64,000 nucleotides of DNA, taken from Streptomyces sp. ASQP_92. GTDB taxonomy: Bacteria; Actinomycetota; Actinomycetes; Streptomycetales; Streptomycetaceae. Below the pieces are notes generated by a model. That model made no database searches, was not told the origin of the DNA, and worked only from the letters and a program-made list of their open reading frames with translations. The position numbers and the translations under genes are program-made. The stretch is taken from NCBI RefSeq assembly GCF_025399895.1, contig NZ_JAODUA010000015.1:124001-188000 (forward strand). The letters run 5' to 3'. Position 1 is the stretch's first letter, and every line of letters starts with the position of its first letter. Positions 58,040 through 64,000 of this stretch are shown here, in pieces.

Positions 58040-58588
58040 GTGACAGGTGAAGTGGGCGAGATCGTTCTCAGCAAGCAGGACCTTCGTGAGGTCACCGGGT
58101 TCGCGGCAGCGTGTGCAGAGTCGGTACTCGAGGTATTCGAGGGTGATCAGCCGGGTGACTTGCGGCCTCGGGACGCTGTCAGGGCCGCGTGGGAGTTCGC
58201 CGGGGGCGGTGAACGCGGAAAGTCGCTGCGGGACACCGCGTCGGCGGCCCTCAAGGCGGCCAAGAGCGCGGACACCGCGGCCGCGCGTGAGGCGGCGTGG
58301 GCAGCGATGTCGGCGGCAGGCGCGGCCTACCTCCACCCCCTGGCCAAAGCCACCCAGGTCAAGCACATTCTGGGCGCGGGCGCCTACGCGGCCCGAGCAG
58401 CCGAACTCGTCGCCGACGATGACCGGGGTGTGGGTGCTGAGCACCTTGCGCAGACGCTGCGTCGTGCGACGCCCGTCGTCGTTGACGTGCTCAAACGCTT
58501 TCCTGCGGCGCCTGGCGGTGGCGGACGGGTCGGTGAGCTGATCCGCGAGCTGGACGCCGACCTTCGGTCGCTCACCTTCGCCGAATGA
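58040..58588 (+). CDS. Imm5-like putative immunity protein
   Basis: 182 residues from GTG 58040 (GGAAGA upstream). LREVTGFAAACAESVLEVFEGDQPGDLRPRDAVRAAWEFAGGGERGKSLRDTASAALKAAKSADTAAAREAAWAAMSAAGAAYLHPLAKATQVKHILGAGAYAARAAEL shows the all-helical Imm5 pattern ('A-x-ACAE-x-V-L..F....P-D-x-R-P..A..A...F..G'). Imm5 proteins neutralise polymorphic toxins in their usual setting. Here no toxin gene, WXG100 gene or secretion gene is adjacent, so it looks like an orphan. Family call is by pattern, not proven. Confidence 0.7.
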   Translation: MTGEVGEIVLSKQDLREVTGFAAACAESVLEVFEGDQPGDLRPRDAVRAAWEFAGGGERGKSLRDTASAALKAAKSADTAAAREAAWAAMSAAGAAYLHPLAKATQVKHILGAGAYAARAAELVADDDRGVGAEHLAQTLRRATPVVVDVLKRFPAAPGGGGRVGELIRELDADLRSLTFAE

Positions 58589-59072
58589 CGTCCGGCCTTC
58601 AAGCGGCATGACGTCTGGCGTTCGGGGGGCGCGGGGTGATGTCAGTGCTCACGGCCGCGCTCGGGGTCGAGGTCGCGCTCGGGGTCGAGGTCGCGCTCGG
58701 GGTCGAGGCCGAGCGCGAGGACGAGGCCGAGGTTGGTCAGGATGAGCAGGGGGGCGGGTGGCGCTGAGGTAGGCGACGGTCACGCATGGTCGCGTACGTC
58801 TCGGATCGCGCAGTGACGGCATACACGATTCCGAGGGGCGCCTGGCTCTCCGGGGGTCGCTTGGCTCCAGGACTGTCCGCCTCGCGTCCTGGAAGGGAGG
58901 GCCGGTGCACGGACCTGGCCGCGCCCTCGACGGGACCGAGCCCCTCGGCAGGACCGAGCCCCCCGGCAGGACCGAGCTCGCGCCGGGGCCGGGGTCACGT
59001 CGGGAGCGGGCCCACGACGGGACCGGGCCCCGGACGGACTGCGCCCCGAACGATCCGTGCGGCGGCGCGGCG
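58589..59072. other. Repeat-rich gap without gene
   Basis: Apart from the 18-bp repeats at 58657-58710, the region 58900-59040 encodes a low-complexity Pro/Gly/Ser stretch (GPSPSAGPSPPAGPSS) in one frame. No start site or domain; probably not coding. Confidence 0.35.
58657..58710. repeat. Three tandem 18-bp repeats
   Basis: GCGCTCGGGGTCGAGGTC twice (58657-58674, 58675-58692), then a third copy with one change (58693-58710). Confidence 0.85.
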
Positions 59073-59288
59073 TCAGCTCTGCGGGGTGTCGTCGTCCGTC
59101 CGTCCGGCGTTCTCAGCCGCGCCCGCCTTCTCCTTCATCTTGCGCACGAGCTCAGCCTTCTGGTCCGCGGCGCCCTGGCGGTCGAGGTTGCGGTGCGGGC
59201 CGTTGTTCTGCCGTTCGGCGCGGGACAGCCTCTTGCGCTGGCCGCCACCCATGCCCACGGGGTTGTTGATGTTCTTGCTCACGGTCAT
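59073..59288 (-). CDS. DUF6243-like small basic protein
   Basis: 71 residues. SKNINNPVGMGGGQRKRLSRAERQNNGPHRNLDRQGAADQKAELVRKMKEKAGAAE is rich in Lys/Arg/Gln, disordered at first then helical. I recall this sequence as a conserved protein of Streptomyces (DUF6243). ATG 59288 has GGAG six bases upstream. It may bind nucleic acid, but there is no evidence. Monocistronic. Confidence 0.82.
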   Translation of the reverse strand: MTVSKNINNPVGMGGGQRKRLSRAERQNNGPHRNLDRQGAADQKAELVRKMKEKAGAAENAGRTDDDTPQS

Positions 59289-59671
59289 GGGTGCTCCGGT
59301 AATGAAGTGAAGTGATCTGCGGATTCAGCGGTGAGGGACGGGCGGGGCCGCGTCCTGGGACGTCAGCGGGGGCCCGTCAGGCTCTCACTCGTAAATCGAC
59401 GTCTGGAGGAACATGACAAAGACGTTACCTGGTCCCGTCGGCCCTGCACACCAAGGCCTTCGGTGCCCCAATGCCGGGTCGGCCTTGCGCGGGCGCCCCG
59501 ATGCGGGGCCAGTCTTGCGAGGGCGCCCGGAACGGCAGATTCCCGGCACTGATCCGAGCACCGCCACCCTCTGTCGCTGACCGCGCCGGTATGCACGGCG
59601 CTATTTCGCGGCGGTGGCGCGGTCCATGGGGTGGGAAGAGCCGCACTGCGCGCACGTACTCACTCGCTCGG
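59289..59671. other. Gap with short imperfect repeat
   Basis: No gene seen. Around 59465-59530 a 30-bp stretch with GGGCGCCC is repeated imperfectly (minus-strand peptide GRPRKTGPASGRPRKADPAL). Composition only; no start signal. Confidence 0.35.
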
Positions 59672-60343
59672 TCACGCCGAGCGCCCATTGGCCGAGAAGT
59701 GCTGGTAGTCCGGCGGGTCCCAGCGGCCACCCCATTGCCAGCCGGCCTCGCTCATGGCCTTGGTGATCGCGTCCCCTGGGTGGATCATGCCCTTGGCCTG
59801 CTGGGACCGGTCCAGGAAGGCGGCACCGGCCGCCGGAAACACCTCGTCGTTCACATCGACATACGGGTTCTCCAGGGTGTTGATGTCCACCGCGTCCCCG
59901 TAAGAGTGCTCCGAGACATGTGACGGATCGCCGGTGACGGCACGGCAGTTGAAGGCCGAGGTATTGTCGGCGGCCATGGCTGTCTCGTCGTTGCCGTCGA
60001 ACTCGGCCATCACCCGCATCTGCCTGATGGGAAACTTCGCTTTCAGGGCCTGCCCGAAGACCTCGAGGAGTGGGGCCACCGCCCGCTCGCGCACGACGAG
60101 TTCGCCACGGTGGACCTGGTCGTCGAACCCCCAGTGGTTCATCTGCACGAGCCGGAGGTCGGAGGGCGCTACGGGACACCCGGGATGCCAGCTGAGGCCC
60201 AGCTTGGCCGCCGGGACAGCGGTAACGACCGCGTCGAGGACGGGACTCGACGGGCCGGCTACGGCGACGGGGCCGGGCAGGCCGCAAAGGGACAAGGCGC
60301 ACACCACGAGCGTGGCGAAAGTACGGGTCCGGATCTTGCTCAC
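59672..60343 (-). CDS. Secreted M15-family D-Ala-D-Ala carboxypeptidase/endopeptidase (VanY-like)
   Basis: 223 residues from GTG 60343; signal peptide TFATLVVCALSLCGLPGPVAVAG. The zinc site of M15_4 peptidases is present: SHVSEHSYGDAVDINT (S-x-H-x6-D, about 147-156) and WGGRWDPPDYQHFS with the second His (about 217). LVQMNHWGFDDQVHRGELVVRERAVAPLLEVFGQALKAKFPIRQM is the family N-terminal part. It cleaves peptidoglycan stem peptides outside the cell. No ribosome site is evident, so a leaderless or weak start is possible. Monocistronic. Confidence 0.88.
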   Translation of the reverse strand: MSKIRTRTFATLVVCALSLCGLPGPVAVAGPSSPVLDAVVTAVPAAKLGLSWHPGCPVAPSDLRLVQMNHWGFDDQVHRGELVVRERAVAPLLEVFGQALKAKFPIRQMRVMAEFDGNDETAMAADNTSAFNCRAVTGDPSHVSEHSYGDAVDINTLENPYVDVNDEVFPAAGAAFLDRSQQAKGMIHPGDAITKAMSEAGWQWGGRWDPPDYQHFSANGRSA

Positions 60344-60469
60344 CGGACAGGCATAGCGCGTCCCAGTCGCCCGAACACCCACGGCGTCGTGAATCCGGAA
60401 GGCTTGTGTGAAAACTTCCCCCGGATGCAGTGATCCCTGTCTTGCCCGCCATGAATGAGGAACGGCCAT

Positions 60470-60529
60470 GTCCGGGGGCGCCGCGTCCGGGGGCTCCGTA
60501 TCCGGAGGCGCCGTGTCCGGAGGCTCCGT
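60470..60529. repeat. Four tandem 15-bp repeats
   Basis: Units GTCCGGGGGCGCCGC, GTCCGGGGGCTCCGT, ATCCGGAGGCGCCGT, GTCCGGAGGCTCCGT in a row. Being a multiple of three, it could code (SGGAASGGSVSGGAV on the plus strand), but the reading frame has no other support. The rest of the gap 60344-60958 holds no convincing gene. Confidence 0.8.
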
Positions 60530-60958
60530 GCCGTATTCCGAGGGTCGTGAGCTGCCGGGAGGTACGGAGCGGAGTCTGCTGAAGCCATCTGCGGCTCCGA
60601 CCCCGCGCGGGCCGGGCCCGCGTCTCCCGCGCCCCCTGTGCGCGCGGAGGCGACCTCCGCCGCCCCGCTGCTCGGCGCAGTTGCGTAGACGGTCTCGGTT
60701 GCAGCCTCATGGCAGAGCCCTCCGAGCGCCTGTTTCGAAAGGACGGCGATCTGGGAGCATGGTGCGATGGATCATGTTCGGCAGATAGTCGGTTCTGGCT
60801 CGCCACTCGAGCCCCGCATCGGTTTTTCCCGGGCCATGACCTGTCGATGACCACGACCAGCCCTGTGGCCTCGTAGCGGACGCGGCGAGGTTGTCGTGCC
60901 CAGGGGCCCGCGGCGCGGCGGCGCGGAGGTCCCCGGGCGCGGCGCTACCGTCAGGACG

Positions 60959-61759
60959 ATGACGGGAATCAATGCCGACCAGCGCTGGTCCGAGTCGATG
61001 CCGGCGGCCTATGAGCAGTACCTCGTGCCAGTGATCTTCCGGCCTTTCGCCGAGGACCTGACCGCGAGGGCGGCGTCTCTCCACCCTCGACGAATCCTCG
61101 AACTGGCCGCCGGCACAGGCGTGTTGACATCGCACCTGCTCGCGTCGGTGCCATCGGTCGAAGTGACGGCCACCGATTTGAACGACGCCATGGTCGCCCT
61201 GGGGACGACCCGGGCTCCGGGCGCGGTGTGGCGGCAGGCCGACGCGCAGCGGTTGCCGTTCCCGGACGGAGCTTTCGACCTGGTGGTCTGCCAGTTCGGG
61301 GTGATGTTCTTTCCGGACCGGGTTGCCGCCTTCACCGAGGTCCGGCGGGTACTGGCTCCGGGCGGCCGTTTCTTGTTCAACACGTGGGGTCCGCTCGCGA
61401 AACACACCTTCGAAGTCGCGCTGCAGGCAGGGCTGGAGAGGGCCTTCCCGGACGACCCGCCGCGGTTCTTCCCGACGGTTCCGCACGGCTACGCCGACCC
61501 AGCTGTCGTGACCGCCGATCTGGCGGCCGCCGGGTTCACCGTCGAGGAGGGCCAGGAGCTGACCCTTGAGGGCCGGGCCGCGTCGACCGCCGACCTTGCC
61601 ACCGGGTACCTCACCGGGACACCGGTGCGCGCAGCTGTTGAAGAGCGGGGTGGCGGACCAGATGTTAGGGCGATCGTCGTCGAAGAGATGACGACCCGTC
61701 TGGGCCCGGGACCGGTTACCGCCCCGATGACGGCGTTCGTCTTCCGTGCTGCGGTCTGA
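60959..61759 (+). CDS. Class I SAM-dependent methyltransferase (UbiE/COQ5-like)
   Basis: 266 residues from ATG 60959, with TACCGT ending seven bases upstream, so possibly leaderless; AGGA at -6 is a weak alternative signal. YEQYLVPVIFRPFAEDLTARAA, motif I RILELAAGTGVLTSHLLASVP (about 42-62), VTATDLNDAMV, DAQRLPFPDGAFDLVVCQFGVMFFPDRVAAFTEVRRVLAPGGRFLFNTW. The acceptor is unknown. The fold and 'F-x-D-x-V-x-C-QFGVMFFPD' are typical of UbiE-like enzymes acting on small molecules. Monocistronic. Confidence 0.9.
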   Translation: MTGINADQRWSESMPAAYEQYLVPVIFRPFAEDLTARAASLHPRRILELAAGTGVLTSHLLASVPSVEVTATDLNDAMVALGTTRAPGAVWRQADAQRLPFPDGAFDLVVCQFGVMFFPDRVAAFTEVRRVLAPGGRFLFNTWGPLAKHTFEVALQAGLERAFPDDPPRFFPTVPHGYADPAVVTADLAAAGFTVEEGQELTLEGRAASTADLATGYLTGTPVRAAVEERGGGPDVRAIVVEEMTTRLGPGPVTAPMTAFVFRAAV

Positions 61760-62105
61760 ACGCGGGACGCGCCCGCGCCGGGGACGGATGCAAGCCGACG
61801 TCGACGGCCGAGTGGCACGCGCCTCTCCTTGCACCTGCCGTCAGGATGGGAGCAGTCGGCGCCCCCACTTGGTCTGGTCATGATCGTCATGGGGCTGCTG
61901 AGCCATGTCCGAACCATTCGAGACGTACGGCTCCCTGCTGCCGGTGAATCTCCATTGTGTCCACGTCCTCGTTCGCGGTCGGCATCCAATCCATCCCACT
62001 GGGCGGGGAGCGAGTGTCCCGACGCGAACAGTGCGCCGTCAGGGGCCAGACTTGAGGGAACCGGGTCAGACGTCGCCCGGTACTCCTGCGAAGCGAGGGA
62101 AGAAC
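61760..62105. other. Gap without recognised gene
   Basis: 346 bp, no domain, hairpin or start signal recognised. The promoter of the small gene at 62106 lies in its right part. Confidence 0.35.
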
Positions 62106-62399
62106 ATGGCCTGGGCATCTTGGACCACGGTGGGCATCCATGTTCTTCCGGGCGTGGTGCAGGCCGAGGAATTCGGCCAGATGCAGGGAGACCTCACCAT
62201 CCACACCACCTGGTCGGACCACGAGGCACACCTCGCCGTGCAGTACTCCGGAGCCTCCGAGTGGTACGCCCTTGTCGGCAGTCCCGTGCCCTGCCACTCC
62301 GAGGAGGACAGCCGCGCCTATCACCAGGCCGTGGTGGACGGTGTGCGCGAGGGGGAGCGAGCGCAGGACGTGCTGCGGAGACTGTCTCGTACGGCCTGA
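62106..62399 (+). CDS. Small conserved protein, unknown
   Basis: 97 residues from ATG 62106 with GAGGGAAG upstream. AWASWTTVGIHVLPGVVQAEEFGQMQGDLTIHTTWSDHEAHLAVQYSGASEWYALVGSPVPCHSEEDSRAYHQAVVDGVREGERAQDVLRRL has a beta-rich first half and helical end. I recall similar short proteins in Streptomyces without function. It ends 31 bp before the convergent hydrolase gene's stop. Confidence 0.62.
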   Translation: MAWASWTTVGIHVLPGVVQAEEFGQMQGDLTIHTTWSDHEAHLAVQYSGASEWYALVGSPVPCHSEEDSRAYHQAVVDGVREGERAQDVLRRLSRTA

Positions 62400-62430
62400 G
62401 GAGTGGTTGCCGCCCGCACCTCATCGCAGG

Positions 62431-63252
62431 TCAGGCCGAGGAGAAGCCGGCCGTCAGGCACGCCAGCAGTTGACCCGGCGCGTCTTCCTGGAGGAGGTGG
62501 CCGGCGCCCTCGATCCAGTGCAATTCGGCGTGCGGCACGCGTGCGTGCAGCCACTCGGCGTACTGCGGAGGAAGGATCCGGTCCTCGCGACCCCAGAGGA
62601 ACCGTACGGGGAGCGACAGATCGCCCAGCAAGTGCTCGTACGCCAGGGTGTCCTTCTGCCTGATCTGGCTGTATTGACGGTAGAACGCCGCCTGGCCGGA
62701 GGCGCCCCGCCACGGTGCGAGGTACGCATCGAGAACTCCTGGCCGGAACCCGATGTGCGTGGCGTGCCGTAGGTGGGCGGCGACCAGTGCTTCGTGCGCA
62801 TAGCCCGGAAGCCTCTGGAAGACATCCTCGTGTTCCAGGAAGAGTTTGAAGAGTCCCCGTTCCCACTCGCCGCCGCTGACCGCGTCGAAGAGGGTCAGGT
62901 CCCGATAGTTCCGTTCCTCCAGCAGCAGGGTCCGTAGTGCCACGGCTCCACCGATGTCGTGCGCGACAACGCTGGGGCGCGACAACTCCCAGTGGTCGAG
63001 GAGCTGGGCGAAGCGACGTCCGTGGGCCGCCAGGCTGAGGTCTTGGCCTTCGCGCTTGTCGGACCGGCCGAAGCCGAGATGGTCGAAGACGAAGACCTTA
63101 CGGGTGCGGGCCAGCGCCGGAGCGATGTCCCGCCAGAGGAAGGAGGAATACGGTGTGCCGTGGACCAGCACGATCGGGTCGCCGCTACCCATCGCCCCCC
63201 ACCGCACCATCCCCTCCGGAGTCTCGAACTCCTCGTCAAGTACCCAGTCCAT
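62431..63252 (-). CDS. Alpha/beta hydrolase, haloalkane dehalogenase-like
   Basis: 273 residues from ATG 63252 with AAGGAG eight bases upstream. GDPIVLVHGTPYSSFLWRDIAP (oxyanion, HG), VVAHDIGGAVALRTLL with Asp nucleophile (about 108), WGREDRILPP (acid, about 221) and EGAGHLLQEDAP (His, about 251). An Asp nucleophile in 'HD-x-GG' is the mark of haloalkane dehalogenases and epoxide hydrolases rather than esterases. The cap domain spans about 135-205. Cytosolic. Whether it dehalogenates is unproven. Confidence 0.88.
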   Translation of the reverse strand: MDWVLDEEFETPEGMVRWGAMGSGDPIVLVHGTPYSSFLWRDIAPALARTRKVFVFDHLGFGRSDKREGQDLSLAAHGRRFAQLLDHWELSRPSVVAHDIGGAVALRTLLLEERNYRDLTLFDAVSGGEWERGLFKLFLEHEDVFQRLPGYAHEALVAAHLRHATHIGFRPGVLDAYLAPWRGASGQAAFYRQYSQIRQKDTLAYEHLLGDLSLPVRFLWGREDRILPPQYAEWLHARVPHAELHWIEGAGHLLQEDAPGQLLACLTAGFSSA

Positions 63253-63417
63253 CTTCAATCTCCTTTCCTGCCTCAGGAACAACACCTGCCACTTGGAGCG
63301 TGCCCGTTATCTCGTGGCCCAGGGGGGTGATCGACCCCGGTCCGTTCCGGGCATCGACCAGACATCGACCACCAGCATCCTGGATAGAGGGCATGCCGCA
63401 GCCGGGTCTCGTTCCAG

Positions 63418-63555
63418 GCGGCTGGCTCCTGGCGGGAGGCGAAGCGGGCGAACAGCGAGGCGGTGATCGCGGGCAGCGGCACGGCGTTGTCGATCGCCGC
63501 CTCCACCGCCGCCTCAAGCGGTTGCCCGCGTGAGAACTGCGAGGACAACATCGGG
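63418..63555 (-). pseudogene. C-terminal remnant of 6-phosphogluconate dehydrogenase
   Basis: Minus-strand SSQFSRGQPLEAAVEAAIDNAVPLPAITASLFARFASRQEP matches the conserved C-terminal block of actinobacterial decarboxylating 6-phosphogluconate dehydrogenases. The rest of the gene is absent. Further right the minus strand at about 63934 starts MANIGLVG, which could be a piece of its NAD(P) fold, but then diverges. Confidence 0.6.
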
Positions 63556-64000
63556 CGGCCGTGGCGAACAGACTGGAGCGGGCTGACCCCGAAAGGTCTG
63601 GACTCCTGGTCAACGCACGTGTCACGCTCCCCGACGATGAGCCGGAACAAGTCGTGGCCGAGGCTCTTCGCGCCCGCTGGCCCGCGCTCCCGTACCGGTA
63701 CGGCGACAGAACCATGGGACACCACCGACCGCGCCGCGCAGTGCAGCGCCACGCTCGACAGCGTGCCCCCGCCAGGTCCGGGACGGCGCCGGAAACGCGG
63801 CCGCCCCATGCGGGCCGCCTCCGCCGGTGAGCCTGCCGGTCCAGGGGCCGGGGCATCGCACGCACCACGACCGGTCCCCGCATCGCGCTCCACTCCAGGC
63901 CCTCTCGACCGACCAACCCGATATTGGCCATCACCCACTCCACCGGTCCCGGCCGGCCCCACCCTGGCATGTGTGGTGGCCATGGATCGGGGCAGACGGG
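63556..64000. other. Edge region without confident gene
   Basis: A plus-strand frame near 63561-63740 (GLLVNARVTLPDDEPEQVVAEALRARWPALP) looks protein-like but has no start or domain recognised. The right edge may cut a further gene. Confidence 0.3.

Noticed and set aside
1..64000. tRNA, rRNA or known riboswitch
   Set aside because: None was recognised by eye; a dedicated RNA search would be needed to exclude small RNAs.

Overview
The window is high-GC actinobacterial DNA, almost certainly from a Streptomyces chromosome (genus is inference). The reasons are the strong G/C bias at third codon positions, GTG starts, GGAGG-type ribosome sites, long perfect GC-rich terminator hairpins, lineage-typical small proteins (DUF5709, DUF6243), an ECF41 and an ECF42 sigma module, a ScbR-like TetR regulator, and a CmlR-like chloramphenicol exporter. 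No rRNA, tRNA, CRISPR array or complete biosynthetic gene cluster was seen. The many single-gene regulator/enzyme pairs and decayed insertion sequences suggest an accessory region or chromosome arm.

Layout. 1-2.7 kb: an FCD-type GntR regulator overlaps a dihydrodipicolinate-synthase-family lyase cut by the window edge; a secreted family-1 pectate lyase is divergent, which suggests pectin/sugar-acid use. 2.7-16.3 kb: acyl-CoA ligase, small proteins, a HhH-GPD-like protein, CmlR-like MFS pump behind a structured leader, methyltransferase, two TetR regulators, LysR/RidA divergent pair, dienelactone hydrolase. 16.3-30.1 kb: MarR/cupin dioxygenase pair, secreted HNH nuclease, VOC protein, hydrolase-NUDIX operon, TmrB-like P-loop protein, an oxidoreductase-ECF41 sigma operon, a MarR gene with a SoxR/MerR-type promoter, an alkylsulfatase and a PucR-type regulator. 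30.2-39.7 kb: an MFS transporter with a glycine-rich insertion, then envelope genes (serine hydrolase lipoprotein, class A penicillin-binding protein with a degenerate SxxK motif, polysaccharide deacetylase-like protein, secreted amidase).

39.8-49.8 kb is a genomic scrapyard. It holds decayed IS256 and IS5 transposases, a membrane/beta-barrel-like gene flanked by two 133-bp inverted copies of an IS end (96 % identical), a truncated tyrosine recombinase with a small partner that abuts a decapitated VOC gene, and a 14-unit 8-bp minisatellite. 49.8-64 kb returns to ordinary genes: MmpS-like lipoprotein, a TetR/quinone-oxidoreductase pair sharing a 17-bp operator, methyltransferase/XRE-cupin divergent pair, MFS pump, DGPF-ECF42 sigma operon, an orphan Imm5-like immunity protein, a VanY-like M15 peptidase, a methyltransferase, an alpha/beta hydrolase and a remnant of 6-phosphogluconate dehydrogenase.

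How the genes work together: most units are small self-contained switches, each a regulator with one effector and a visible operator between them (MarR-cupin, TetR-oxidoreductase, LysR-RidA, XRE-methyltransferase). Two ECF sigma modules sit with their usual partner enzymes and candidate autoregulated promoters. All family assignments rest on motifs read by eye; no database search was run.
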